From contig CAYUPL010000008.1 in assembly GCA_964446655.1 (NCBI GenBank), positions 1 through 64,000 on the forward strand: a stretch of DNA of 64,000 nt, given 5' to 3'. Below are positions 8,131 through 17,711 of this stretch, one piece after another. This stretch comes from Desulfopila_A sp964446655 (lineage in GTDB: Bacteria > Desulfobacterota > Desulfobulbia > Desulfobulbales > Desulfocapsaceae). The translations under genes and the position numbers were made by a program. The number at the start of each line of letters is the position of its first letter. Positions within the stretch are counted from its first letter, which is position 1. A model generated the notes under the pieces. The model had not been told where the DNA came from and searched no databases. It worked only from the letters and a program-made list of their open reading frames with translations.

Positions 8131-8589
8131 TTACAACTCAACAATGGTAATACCCTTGTTGTTTTTGTTCAGGTTTTTATTGTGTGCCAATTCGGGCAGG
8201 CGACGCAGTAGCGCTCGAACCGGTCCAGACTTCCCGGAAAAATTCTCACCCGCAATATAATTGCGAATAACATTTTTTTCTTTTTGAAATTCTAGCATTT
8301 TTCGACATTCAGTCCTGATGACGCCTCCTCTGCCGCTCGCCCCGTATCCATGAATGACCGTAATTACCGCAACACCCTCACTACGGGCCCTCTCCATCTC
8401 CTGAATATATCTATGCAAAGCCTCTGCCGTGGTCGGTCTGCCCTGCTCGATGTTAAGAACCCTATGAACATTGCCGCGCCTTAAGGGGGCATTGAGAGCG
8501 TTCTCGCCATGCTGCCGTGCTCCACAATAACAGCAGCGCAACAGACCTGCCGGCTGTTCATTGCCACATACTTCACACACCTTTTCCAT
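8131..8589 (-). CDS. Smr-domain protein with N-terminal zinc ribbon
   Basis: A 152-residue protein. Residues 1-26 carry paired cysteines (CEVCGNE and CCYCGAR) that look like a small zinc ribbon. Residues 45-152 form an Smr (MutS2-related) domain, with LHRYIQEME at the start, the VIHGYGASGRGG loop (HGxG signature) and a C-terminal ITIVEL strand. Smr domains are nicking or RNA-cleaving endonucleases in several proteins. The standalone form with a zinc ribbon is not one whose function I can name. It starts 36 bp after the rel gene and is probably cotranscribed with it. Confidence 0.8.
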   Translation of the reverse strand: MEKVCEVCGNEQPAGLLRCCYCGARQHGENALNAPLRRGNVHRVLNIEQGRPTTAEALHRYIQEMERARSEGVAVITVIHGYGASGRGGVIRTECRKMLEFQKEKNVIRNYIAGENFSGKSGPVRALLRRLPELAHNKNLNKNNKGITIVEL

Positions 8590-8625
8590 AAAGCAGTACT
8601 CACTCGATTTTCCAGAAAAAGAACA

Positions 8626-10806
8626 CTATTTTCGCCGTACCGAGATAACATGCTTCATCTGCCGCAGGTGTTGAGTGATGGTCTGCAGATGATCGAGATC
8701 TTCAACTTCGACCGCGACCCGAATGTCGGCGGTATCAACCGGGGTTGTGTGCGCTGATATCTCGATGATATTGGCATTGTCTGAGCTGATGGCCGCACTG
8801 ATCTCAGCAAACACACCTCGCCTGTTTTCTGCGCTGACGAAGAGTTCAACCCTGTGTTGTCGGTTCGTCGTTCCAGACCAGGTAACATCCAGCCAGCGCT
8901 GCGGATCAGTCTGCTTCAAGTTGACACAATCAGCTTTATGCACCGAAACACCTCTTCCCATTGTAATAAACCCTACTATCTCATCACCGGGAACAGGATT
9001 GCAGCATTGGCTGACTTTAATCAGCATATCATCAATGCCATCAATATGAATTGCAGCATCGGAGCTTTCTTTTGCGCCGCGCTGACCGGCAATATACTTA
9101 TCACCATCACCGGATGGCAAGGCACTTTCCATGCCCTCTTTTTCCTTGCGTGCCTCATCAGGAAGAAGAAATTTCTTCAACTGCAGAACAGTAATAGCGC
9201 CGGTGCCGACTTTGACCAGCATGTCATCCAGCGAGTTACAATGGAGCTGTTTAAGAAGCAGCCTGATATGACCGCTTTTTATCATCTTTTTTAGAGTGGT
9301 ATCATTCTTTTTCAGCTCACGCTCACAGATTTCACGCCCCAGCTTTAACGCCCTCTCTTTATCTTCGCGGCGCAGCCAGCTGCGAATACGAGATCGTGCT
9401 CTGCTGGTTTTGACAAATTCCAGCCATCCCCTCCTCGGCGTCTGGTTGGGTGATGTAATTATTTCAACAATGTCTCCGCTTTTTAATTGATATTTCAAAG
9501 GGACCAGCCGACCATTAACCTTGGCGCCTGTGCAATGATCCCCAACTTCGGAATGTATTGAATAGGCAAAATCGATGGGACAACTTTCTTTGGGGAATTC
9601 TTTTACCTCGCCATTAGGTGTGAGAGCATATATATCCGGGTCGTACAGCTCTCCCCTGACACTGTCGAGAAACTCCTTTGGATCCTCAACTTCCTGAAGT
9701 GCGCTGACCAGCTTTTTCAGCTCTTTAAACAGCTTTAAATCGTGCTGATCAATCTTTTGCCCCTCCTTGTAAGCCCAGTGTGCCGCCACTCCTTCCTGCG
9801 CGATACGGTCCATCTGTTCCGTGCGGATCTGTATTTCGATAAAGTGTCCGCGCGGACCCACTACAGTGGTATGCATCGACTGATAGTTATTTGATTTAGG
9901 AACAGAGATGAAGTCTTTTATTCTCCCATGGACCGGCGCCCAGTTGGCATGAATTGTTCCCAGAGCCTCATAACACTCGTTAACACTATCAACTATAATA
10001 CGAAATGCGACCTTATCGTAAACACGTTCCAGGGGGATATTCTGCGCAACCAGCTTCTTATAAATGGAAAACAGGTGTTTGGGACGTCCGATAATTCTGG
10101 TGGGCCGGATACCGCTGGCATGGAGTTTTTCCCGTAATATGGCAATAACCTCATCAACATATCGCTGCCTTTCCTGCAGGGAACTTTCCAGTTTACAGCT
10201 TATATCGATATATTCATCGGGATGGAGAAACTTGAAGGCAAGATCTTCGAGTTCCCTTTTCATCCAGTCTATTCCCAACCGACTGGCCAGAGGGGCATAG
10301 AGATCCATGGTCTCACGGGCGATGCTCCGCTGTGTCTGCTTTTCAGCCGAGTCGAGCACGCACATGTCCTGAAGGCGATCAGCGAGTTTAACCAATAGCA
10401 CTCTGATATCCGTGGCAATAGCCAGCAACATCTTGCGTACATTTTCAGCCTGATGCGCAAGTTTGCTGTTGTACTGCATATTGGCTATTTTGGTGGAACC
10501 ATCGACTATCAAAGCAACCGAATCACCAAACTCCTGCTGCAGTTTGTCGACGGAAACACCTTCTTTCAAAACGCCATGGAGCAGTCCGGAAAGAATAGTA
10601 TCGAGGTCGAGCTTCATTGAGGCCAGTGTCGAAGCTACCTCGAGGGCGTGGAAAATGTACGGCTCACCGGAGAAATGTCTAGTGTCCTGATGAACTTCCG
10701 TGACAATCTCCCAGGCCCGGTCAATTGGAGAGAGATCTACGCCATTAAGGTGATTGCCGGCAAGAACTTTAAGTCCACCTATATTTATCGATTCTGTATC
10801 AATCAT
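8626..10806 (-). CDS. relA: RelA/SpoT-family (p)ppGpp synthetase with degenerate hydrolase site
   Basis: A 726-residue long RSH protein: HD domain (about 30-180), nucleotidyltransferase domain (about 215-350), TGS (391-453), a cysteine motif (SQCCNPVPGDEI) and C-terminal ACT (about 650-726). The synthetase looks intact: D264 in VYDKVAFRI, the GRIKDF and PKSNNYQSMHT segments and EIQIRT. The hydrolase half does not: the metal and catalytic motif LLHDxxED reads LLHGVLKEG (residues 75-83), so D78 becomes G and E81 becomes K; H53, H77 and the D of KLADRL remain. It likely makes but does not degrade (p)ppGpp, like gamma-proteobacterial RelA. It is followed by smr and preceded by proS. Confidence 0.9.
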   Translation of the reverse strand: MIDTESINIGGLKVLAGNHLNGVDLSPIDRAWEIVTEVHQDTRHFSGEPYIFHALEVASTLASMKLDLDTILSGLLHGVLKEGVSVDKLQQEFGDSVALIVDGSTKIANMQYNSKLAHQAENVRKMLLAIATDIRVLLVKLADRLQDMCVLDSAEKQTQRSIARETMDLYAPLASRLGIDWMKRELEDLAFKFLHPDEYIDISCKLESSLQERQRYVDEVIAILREKLHASGIRPTRIIGRPKHLFSIYKKLVAQNIPLERVYDKVAFRIIVDSVNECYEALGTIHANWAPVHGRIKDFISVPKSNNYQSMHTTVVGPRGHFIEIQIRTEQMDRIAQEGVAAHWAYKEGQKIDQHDLKLFKELKKLVSALQEVEDPKEFLDSVRGELYDPDIYALTPNGEVKEFPKESCPIDFAYSIHSEVGDHCTGAKVNGRLVPLKYQLKSGDIVEIITSPNQTPRRGWLEFVKTSRARSRIRSWLRREDKERALKLGREICERELKKNDTTLKKMIKSGHIRLLLKQLHCNSLDDMLVKVGTGAITVLQLKKFLLPDEARKEKEGMESALPSGDGDKYIAGQRGAKESSDAAIHIDGIDDMLIKVSQCCNPVPGDEIVGFITMGRGVSVHKADCVNLKQTDPQRWLDVTWSGTTNRQHRVELFVSAENRRGVFAEISAAISSDNANIIEISAHTTPVDTADIRVAVEVEDLDHLQTITQHLRQMKHVISVRRK

Positions 10807-10822
10807 TTAACCCACCGATATT

Positions 10823-12532
10823 TTACAGAGTCGCCTCTTCCACGCCTTTTCTGATGAGAGCCAGAGCATCCGTCGGTTTCATCTCTTCGGTGATGCCGTC
10901 CCGCCGTCGACGTACCTCCACCAGGCCATCTTCGGCAAAGCGCTTACCAAGGGTTACTCTAAAGGGTATTCCAAGCAAATCCGAATCTTTAAACTTTGCG
11001 CCAGGACGCTCATCCCGATCATCCAACAGGGTATCTATGCCCTGTTGACAAAGGTCGTTATACATTTTTTCGGCAGCCGCACTCACCTCGTTATCGTTTA
11101 TGCCCAAATTGAGTACAACTGCCTTGTAGGGTGCCAGAGGAATGGGAAATATGATGCCGTTTTCGTCATGATTCTGTTCAATCGCAGCAGCAACAACCCG
11201 GCTGACGCCAATACCATAGCATCCCATGACAAATGGTTTTTCCCGGCCTTCGCTGTCCTGGAAAACGGCTCCCATGGCCTCGGAATAGGCAGTGCCGAGT
11301 TTAAAAATGTGACCTACTTCGATGCCTTCGGTCAATACCAGCCCGGAACCGCAAAGCGGGCAGGGATCCGCCTCGGTAATCTGACGTAAATCGGCTACTG
11401 ATTCCACTGCAAAATCACGTCCGAAATTGACGTTTTGGAGGTGATGGTTTTTTTCATTAGCGCCTGTTACAAAATTACGCATAACAGTAACCTGGTGGTC
11501 GGCGACAAGATGAATTTTAGCACCGACAGGTCCGAGATATCCACTAGGCACTCCGGTTGCATCAAAGACCTGCTTATCATCTGCCAAAACAAGATCCGTT
11601 GCCTTGAGATGGTTTTTCAGCTTAACCGTTTCAACCTCATGATCGCCGCGCAACACGACACCGACCGGCTTGCCGTCTGCCAGATAAACAATCGTTTTAA
11701 CCAGCTCCGCCGGTACAATGCCCAGGCTCTGACACACTGCTTCAACTTTTCTTTTGCCCGGCGTCTCAATTTTGGCAAGATCAAGCAAGGCCGTTTCCAT
11801 CGCTTTTGGCGGAACAGCAACTTTGGCCTTTTCCAGGTTGGCGGCATATTCACATTTTTCACAGACCACAATAGTGTCCTCACCTGTTTTGGCCAGCACC
11901 ATGAATTCATGTGAAAAACTACCGCCAATAGTACCGGAATCCGCTTCAACGGCCCGAAACCGCAAACCACAACGGCTGAATATGCGACTGTAAGCCTCAT
12001 GCATCTTCCGATACGACTCTTCCGCCATTTCATCACTCACATCAAAGGAGTAGGCGTCCTTCATAATAAACTCGCGCCCCCGCATCAGCCCGAACCGGGG
12101 ACGAACCTCATCTCGAAACTTGGTCTGTATCTGATACAGGTTGAGGGGCAGCTCCCGATAGGAGTGCACATCACGCCGAACGATATCCGTGATGACTTCC
12201 TCGTGAGTGGGACCGAGGCAGGACTCCCTCTCATGCCGGTCTGTAAAACGAAGCAGCTCCGGCCCATACTTTTCATAGCGCCCCGATTCTCGCCAGAGGT
12301 CGGCAGGCTGAACCATAGGCATCAGCAACTCTTGAGCACCGGCTCGGTTCATCTCTTGCCGGACAATCTCTTCCACCCTGCGGATTGCCGCAAGTCCATA
12401 CGGCAGATAGGTGTAGACCCCGGAAGTCAATTTTCTCATAAAACCAGCCCGCAGCATCAGTCGGTGACTGATCACCTCGGCTTCTGCCGGATTCTCTTTC
12501 AGAGTTGGAAGCAGTGATTGTGAATATCGCAT
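10823..12532 (-). CDS. proS: Prolyl-tRNA synthetase (bacterial type with editing domain)
   Basis: A 569-residue class II aminoacyl-tRNA synthetase charging tRNA-Pro. Motif 2 is in the GLMRGREFIMKDAYSFD region, motif 3 in VMGCYGIGVSR, and an INS (YbaK-like) editing insertion occupies about residues 225-390 between motifs 2 and 3, which removes misactivated alanine. The C-terminal anticodon-binding domain ends the protein. Length matches the bacterial form. It ends 16 bp before the rel gene, consistent with an operon linking tRNA charging and stringent-response enzymes. Confidence 0.96.
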   Translation of the reverse strand: MRYSQSLLPTLKENPAEAEVISHRLMLRAGFMRKLTSGVYTYLPYGLAAIRRVEEIVRQEMNRAGAQELLMPMVQPADLWRESGRYEKYGPELLRFTDRHERESCLGPTHEEVITDIVRRDVHSYRELPLNLYQIQTKFRDEVRPRFGLMRGREFIMKDAYSFDVSDEMAEESYRKMHEAYSRIFSRCGLRFRAVEADSGTIGGSFSHEFMVLAKTGEDTIVVCEKCEYAANLEKAKVAVPPKAMETALLDLAKIETPGKRKVEAVCQSLGIVPAELVKTIVYLADGKPVGVVLRGDHEVETVKLKNHLKATDLVLADDKQVFDATGVPSGYLGPVGAKIHLVADHQVTVMRNFVTGANEKNHHLQNVNFGRDFAVESVADLRQITEADPCPLCGSGLVLTEGIEVGHIFKLGTAYSEAMGAVFQDSEGREKPFVMGCYGIGVSRVVAAAIEQNHDENGIIFPIPLAPYKAVVLNLGINDNEVSAAAEKMYNDLCQQGIDTLLDDRDERPGAKFKDSDLLGIPFRVTLGKRFAEDGLVEVRRRRDGITEEMKPTDALALIRKGVEEATL

Positions 12533-12677
12533 TATTGTCCGTATAAAGTTAAGGGGAAATATAAGGTCGGCAATGACCCTCTTCTTCGCTGTATTGTTAT
12601 ACCATCCTTAAAATGAGTCAATAACAAAGGGATTTTTTATATTGTGGGAAGCACATCTCTTGAGGTTCTTGCCCTTG

Positions 12678-13751
12678 TCATCGCCCTTCTTCCATCTTTT
12701 TCAATTCAGCCATAAAAACTTCCAGGAGTTCATCTTCAGAAACCTTTTTATAGAGCTTCCCTTTTTTAAAAATGATGCCGACACCCTTGCCGCCCGCCAC
12801 GCCGATGTCGGCCTCCCGGGCCTCACCCGGACCATTTACGGCACACCCCATCACCGCAACCTTCAGGGGAGATTCCATGGTCTGCACATATTCCTCAACC
12901 TTCCGGGCCAGGGTAAAAAGATCAATGGATGTCCTGCCACAGGTAGGACATGATATCAGTTCCGGGCCACGTTTCCTGATCTTAAGGGCCCTGAGCAGTT
13001 CAAATCCTGCCCGGACCTCCTCCACGGGAGGCCTTGTCAAGGAGATCCTGAGGGTGTCACCGATACCTTCGGCCAACAAAATACCAAGAGCTACACTGGA
13101 TTTTACACAGCCGGCAATTAAGCCTCCAGCTTCGGTAACGCCGATATGGAGCGGATATTCTGTTAGACGAGCAAGTTCTCTGTATCCATTTATGGTTGTC
13201 AGCACATCGGAAGATTTTATGGATATCTTCATATCAAAAAAATCCTGTTGTTCTATCAGTCGAACATTGCGAAGAGCGCTTTCAACAAGCGCCTGAGGAT
13301 TAGCAGCAGTCGGATAGCCATATCGATGCAGCAGATCTTTTTCAACAGAACCACTGTTTACCCCTACTCTGATAGGGATTCCATGCATTTTAGCACCATC
13401 GACAACCTGGCGCAGCTTCTTCTCCCCGCCAAGGTTGCCCGGATTAATACGAATGGCCTGGGCACCATGCTCCATCGCTCCAATCGCCAGACGGTAGTCA
13501 AAATGAATATCAGCTATCAAGGGGATAGTTATCTGCTGACGAATTGACCGCAATGAACGGGCCGCAGCCATGTCCGGCACGGCAACCCGGATAATCTCAC
13601 AACCAGCCCGCTCCAGTGCAACAATCTGAGCAACGGTTTTTTCCACAGCAGAGGTATCGGTGTTGGTCATGGACTGGACACTGACGGGAGCATCTCCGCC
13701 GACCTGAACATTTCCGACCCACAATGGTCTGGTCTTTTTTCGCATTATCAT
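12678..13751 (-). CDS. ispG: 4-hydroxy-3-methylbut-2-enyl diphosphate synthase
   Basis: A 357-residue IspG (GcpE), the penultimate MEP-pathway enzyme, converting MEcPP to HMBPP with a [4Fe-4S] cluster. The N-terminal TIM barrel includes VGNVQVGGDAPVSVQSM and ADIHFDYRLA. The C-terminal cluster domain has CPTCGR and MGCAVNGPGEA, giving the three cysteine ligands; the conserved glutamate lies nearby. The start may be ATG 13751 or ATG 13745. It shares the MEP pathway with dxr two genes upstream. The 145 bp before proS holds no clear signal. Confidence 0.95.
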   Translation of the reverse strand: MIMRKKTRPLWVGNVQVGGDAPVSVQSMTNTDTSAVEKTVAQIVALERAGCEIIRVAVPDMAAARSLRSIRQQITIPLIADIHFDYRLAIGAMEHGAQAIRINPGNLGGEKKLRQVVDGAKMHGIPIRVGVNSGSVEKDLLHRYGYPTAANPQALVESALRNVRLIEQQDFFDMKISIKSSDVLTTINGYRELARLTEYPLHIGVTEAGGLIAGCVKSSVALGILLAEGIGDTLRISLTRPPVEEVRAGFELLRALKIRKRGPELISCPTCGRTSIDLFTLARKVEEYVQTMESPLKVAVMGCAVNGPGEAREADIGVAGGKGVGIIFKKGKLYKKVSEDELLEVFMAELKKMEEGR

Positions 13752-13831
13752 GTTCTACTTTATCTTAAAAAAACCTTCCTGGAGCAGCAAGAATCGTTAT
13801 GCGTTGTGTGGCATATCTGCAAAACCCGATA

Positions 13832-14602
13832 TCACGACAACGGATCCTTCCCCGGAAAAACCACGGCCGCCTGCTTCTTTGCCGACGCTTTTTTGTCTTG
13901 CAGACTCAGCTCGGCATCAGAGGCACGTACATAAAGAGGAGTGGCCGCGGCAATGTCCAGACACATATCTTGGGCCAGAAGCGCGCCGCCCAACAAACCA
14001 ATTGCCGCCGCCGAGGGTAAATGGAGTTGAGCAGGAGCATAGGACACCAGGCTGCCAAGCTCTTGCCGCCAATATGCTCCGTAGGTCAAGACACCATCTC
14101 CAACCATTAGAACCGGATCCTGTATTTCACCAGCCAGGTGTTGCGGAGTAAGTACACGGATTTCACTTTTTCTCTGTAAGCCGGTTTCCTCATCATGACG
14201 GTACCAGGCCGAGTATATCTGTTGTTTACGCGCGTCCAAGACGACACAGATATTTTTCTCCGTCACACACATAGCGGCCAGTGCGTCCAGAGTGCTCATT
14301 CCAATCAGTTTTTTACCACCTGCACCGGCAAAACCTTTTGCCGTAGCCATACCGATCCGTAAACCGGTAAAACTGCCCGGACCGAGACCGACGGCAACAG
14401 CTTCAATATGCGACCAGTCTGTATCGGTCTCCTTAAACAGAGTTTCCACAGCGCCTATCAATCTCCTTGAATGGGTCACATTGGAACTCAAAGAAAGACA
14501 GGCAAGCACTTCTCCATCGGCCAGTGTGCCTCTACTCAACGCAACAGTAGAACACCTGGTCGCGGTATCAAGAGAGACAACAAGCGGGTAATCCTGGACC
14601 AT
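13832..14602 (-). CDS. tsaB: tRNA threonylcarbamoyladenosine biosynthesis protein TsaB
   Basis: A 256-residue ASKHA-fold protein, the scaffold partner of TsaD in making t6A at position 37 of ANN-decoding tRNAs. Features are VSLDTATRCSTVALSRG at the N-terminus and the VGLGPGSFTGLRIG loop at about residues 70-85, followed by TAKGFAGAGGKKLIG. Its ATG overlaps the rseP stop by one base (TAATG), indicating coupling. Length is in the usual 220-260 range. Confidence 0.93.
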   Translation of the reverse strand: MVQDYPLVVSLDTATRCSTVALSRGTLADGEVLACLSLSSNVTHSRRLIGAVETLFKETDTDWSHIEAVAVGLGPGSFTGLRIGMATAKGFAGAGGKKLIGMSTLDALAAMCVTEKNICVVLDARKQQIYSAWYRHDEETGLQRKSEIRVLTPQHLAGEIQDPVLMVGDGVLTYGAYWRQELGSLVSYAPAQLHLPSAAAIGLLGGALLAQDMCLDIAAATPLYVRASDAELSLQDKKASAKKQAAVVFPGKDPLS

Positions 14603-15675
14603 TATTGGAACAGCCTCATGATATCGTTATAAAAAACAAAAATCATCAACGTGCAGAGAAACGCCAGACCAATCTGCTGGGCGATGATCTGACCCCGCTC
14701 ATTCATCGGTTTTTTCCTGATAGCTTCCACGGTTAAAAACACCAGATGACCACCGTCGAGAACAGGAATAGGCAGTAGATTAAGTATACCGAGATTGACA
14801 CTGAGAAGACCGATGAAATAGACCAGGTTGATCCACCCCTGCCGCATCTGCTCTCCGGCAAGTTGAGCTATCAGAATAGGTCCGCCAAGTTCGCTGGCCG
14901 GAATAATCTGTTGCAGAATTTTGACAAGGCCCATACCCGTTAAATAGACGAACAACCAGGTCTGCGCCAGGGCATCGCGCAGAGCCTGCAATGGGCCCAC
15001 CGAGGTGTACCGCACTTCGTTGTCCTTCATAATACCAATCATAAACCGCTCTTCCACAACTTCGCCGAATACATTTTTGGCATCATCAAGAACCGGTTTG
15101 ACCCGAAGCTCGACAATCTCTTCCCCTCTTTGCAGCACCACTTCCATTTCTTCACCACCACTTTCTTTTACGCCGTGCAAAACATCAACCCAGTGTTTGG
15201 TTGGTGTGCCGTCTATCTGGAGAAAAACATCACCCTGCTGAATACCTGCATTCCATGCTGGTGATCCTTCATTGACCACACCAACACGTGTTGTTTCCAC
15301 CTGCTCAGGTACACCGACAATGCTGAAGAGAAAGAAAAAAAGCACGATCGGGAAAACCAGATTGAATACCGGACCGGCAAGAATGATCAGAAATCTCTGC
15401 AGTACGCTTTTGTGGGCAAAGGAGACTTTTTTATCGGCTTCGGGAACATTCTGCTCATCGGGATTTTCGCCAAACATCTTGACATATCCGCCTAAAGGTA
15501 AGGCAGAAACGACATACTCGGTTTCGCCGATGACACGACCAAATAATTTAGGACCAAACCCGAGAGAAAACTTCAAGACCCGCACGCGGAAGAGTTTGGC
15601 AATAAGAAAATGGCCGAGCTCATGTACGAAAATAAGCAAACCAAGTACCAGAATAAAAGAAAACAGCGTATTCAT
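14602..15675 (-). CDS. rseP: Site-2 intramembrane zinc metalloprotease RseP
   Basis: A 357-residue S2P-family protease of the inner membrane, which cleaves anti-sigma factors or remnant signal peptides. The catalytic HELGH lies at 18-22 in helix 1. A single PDZ domain spans about 120-205, with NEGSPAWNAGIQQGD, and the C-terminal NLLPIPVLDGGH supplies the third zinc ligand. Family members are 350-450 residues; one PDZ rather than two is common outside gamma-proteobacteria. It sits between dxr and tsaB, the usual dxr-rseP neighbourhood. Confidence 0.95.
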   Translation of the reverse strand: MNTLFSFILVLGLLIFVHELGHFLIAKLFRVRVLKFSLGFGPKLFGRVIGETEYVVSALPLGGYVKMFGENPDEQNVPEADKKVSFAHKSVLQRFLIILAGPVFNLVFPIVLFFFLFSIVGVPEQVETTRVGVVNEGSPAWNAGIQQGDVFLQIDGTPTKHWVDVLHGVKESGGEEMEVVLQRGEEIVELRVKPVLDDAKNVFGEVVEERFMIGIMKDNEVRYTSVGPLQALRDALAQTWLFVYLTGMGLVKILQQIIPASELGGPILIAQLAGEQMRQGWINLVYFIGLLSVNLGILNLLPIPVLDGGHLVFLTVEAIRKKPMNERGQIIAQQIGLAFLCTLMIFVFYNDIMRLFQ

Positions 15676-15759
15676 TGTTAGTCTATCGTTAGGAGTAAAA
15701 GGTTAATGTATATTATAAATAATCATTACACGTCAAATTGCGACGACAACTTCGTGGCT

Positions 15760-16917
15760 TCAAGTGAGCAGCGACCTGGCGAGCAAACGGGCTTCCTCGT
15801 CAGCGGACAGAATATCCGCAAGAGTGTTTTCATCACCGGGGCCGACGTTCTCCATGGTTTCCGCCACAACCTGGGCTATTTTCGGAAAAGAGATTTTTCC
15901 ATCGAGAAAAGCGGCGACAGCTTCTTCATTGGCGGCGTTCAGCACCGCGGGAAGGACTCCGCCGCCGGAAAGAGCAGCAAAGGCTAACTGCAAGGCTGGA
16001 AAACGGTGATAATCAGGCTGCTGAAACTCCAGATTACCACATTGAGAAAGATTTAATCTGTTGAGTCGCAGAGGCAACCTCCGCGGATATGATAAGGCAT
16101 AGGCAATGGGAATACGCATGTCGGGTATACCAAGCTGTGCCAGAACGGATCCATCCTGGAATTCAACCAGCGAGTGTACTATAGACTGGGGATGAACCAC
16201 CACTTCAATGTCCTCAGCCTGCATATCAAAGAGCCAACGGGCTTCAATTACCTCTAGGCCCTTGTTCATAAGGGTTGCTGAGTCTACCGAAATTTTTTTC
16301 CCCATGGACCAGTTTGGATGATTCAAGGCCTCCGCCGGTGTAACTTTATATATGTCGGCCATACTTTTATGAAGGAATGGCCCGCCTGACGCCGTGAGGA
16401 TTATTTTTTCGACATCCTGACGTCGACCGCCCTCCAGGGCCTGAAATATTGCGCTGTGCTCGGAGTCAACCGGAAATAGCTTCACCCCGTTTCGGTGCAC
16501 GGCATCCATGACGATTTTTCCAGCCATAACCAGTGTTTCTTTGTTGGCCAGGCCGATATCTTTTCCAGCTTCTATTGCAGCAAGAGTAGGAAGCAGACCG
16601 GCAGCCCCGACAATAGCAGAAACGGTAAAATCAGCGCTCTGCAGCGCACCAACCAGCTGATTTCCATGACTGCCATACACAATCCTGTCGTGATATTGCG
16701 GTGGCAAAAGGCGGCATAGCTGCTCGGCATATTCCTGGTCCTCCACCGAAACAAGCTCCGGCTGGAACTCCACCATTTGTTTAGCGAGCAATTCCATATT
16801 CCTGCCTGCGGCAAGGCCGACAACGGTAAAGTATTCAGGAAACTGACGGATGACACTGAGGACATTGCCGCCAATTGAGCCGGTGGAACCAAGCAGAGAA
16901 ATCTTCTTTAAGTTCAT
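15760..16917 (-). CDS. dxr: 1-deoxy-D-xylulose 5-phosphate reductoisomerase
   Basis: A 385-residue enzyme converting DXP to MEP with NADPH, the second MEP-pathway step. The N-terminal Rossmann motif is LLGSTGSIGGNVL; the active-site segments are LANKETLVMAG, PVDSEHSAIFQ, LTASGGPF and the flexible-loop NHPNWSMGKKISVDSATLMNKGLE region. The length is normal. Its ATG overlaps the cdsA stop codon by 4 bp (16914-16917), so they are coupled. Confidence 0.96.
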   Translation of the reverse strand: MNLKKISLLGSTGSIGGNVLSVIRQFPEYFTVVGLAAGRNMELLAKQMVEFQPELVSVEDQEYAEQLCRLLPPQYHDRIVYGSHGNQLVGALQSADFTVSAIVGAAGLLPTLAAIEAGKDIGLANKETLVMAGKIVMDAVHRNGVKLFPVDSEHSAIFQALEGGRRQDVEKIILTASGGPFLHKSMADIYKVTPAEALNHPNWSMGKKISVDSATLMNKGLEVIEARWLFDMQAEDIEVVVHPQSIVHSLVEFQDGSVLAQLGIPDMRIPIAYALSYPRRLPLRLNRLNLSQCGNLEFQQPDYHRFPALQLAFAALSGGGVLPAVLNAANEEAVAAFLDGKISFPKIAQVVAETMENVGPGDENTLADILSADEEARLLARSLLT

Positions 16918-17708
16918 ACCATGAAGATAAGCAGATAGTAGAGAAGAGGAGCAGCGAGAAACAGAGAGTCAACTCTGTCGAGAACACCGCCATGTCCCAG
17001 TAGAATCTTGCCTGAATCTTTCGTACCTGTACCTCTTTTTATAACAGACTCAGCCAAATCACCGATTATTCCCACCCCGGTGAGAAGAATAGCCATGGAA
17101 ATCAGGACAATCCAATTGACATTATCAAGCAAAATCAAAGAAAAGATAACAGCTGCGGCAACACTCCCACAGACACCGCCAAGTGCACCTTCAATCGTTT
17201 TATTCGGGCTGACATTTTTACAAAGCTTACGGCGACCGAACTTTTTACCGATTACATAGGCTCCCGTATCAGAACCTGCAGTGATAGCAGTCAGGATAAC
17301 AAGCCAGAGGTTTCCCTCCGGTACCAGCCAGAGAAGGACAAGGTGAGCGCCGAGAAAGCCCACATAAACACCACCGGCCAGAAGCCGACACAATACTGAA
17401 AAACAATCTGAAAAACGGGCATAATGAAACAGAATATAACAGATAGAAAGAAAAGCAGAAAAAAAGAGACCACCGCCCGGACCATCTTCCCACCAAATAC
17501 CTGTAAAGATGACTGGTAGACTGAGTGAAGCGGCATGCAGGATCTTATCGGCATCACCTGTTTCTTCGGGTAATGCCATGCGCAGATATTCGTATGACCC
17601 TATGAGCGAAATACTAACAACAACCATCCAGAATAACACGAAGGAACCATTCAGAAGCAATAACAGCCAGCACAGAGCCAGCAACAGGCCTGGAACAATA
17701 CGTCTCAT
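16914..17708 (-). CDS. cdsA: Phosphatidate cytidylyltransferase
   Basis: A 264-residue multi-spanning inner-membrane enzyme making CDP-diacylglycerol from phosphatidate and CTP, the branch point of phospholipid synthesis. About eight hydrophobic segments are visible. The C-terminal half contains the family signature beginning SDTGAYVIGKKFG and continuing SPNKTIEG, then GDLAESVIKRGTGTKDSG and the LGHGGVLDRVDSL end motif. It lies 3 bp after uppS and overlaps dxr. Confidence 0.94.
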   Translation of the reverse strand: MRRIVPGLLLALCWLLLLLNGSFVLFWMVVVSISLIGSYEYLRMALPEETGDADKILHAASLSLPVIFTGIWWEDGPGGGLFFSAFLSICYILFHYARFSDCFSVLCRLLAGGVYVGFLGAHLVLLWLVPEGNLWLVILTAITAGSDTGAYVIGKKFGRRKLCKNVSPNKTIEGALGGVCGSVAAAVIFSLILLDNVNWIVLISMAILLTGVGIIGDLAESVIKRGTGTKDSGKILLGHGGVLDRVDSLFLAAPLLYYLLIFMV

Positions 17709-17711
17709 CTG

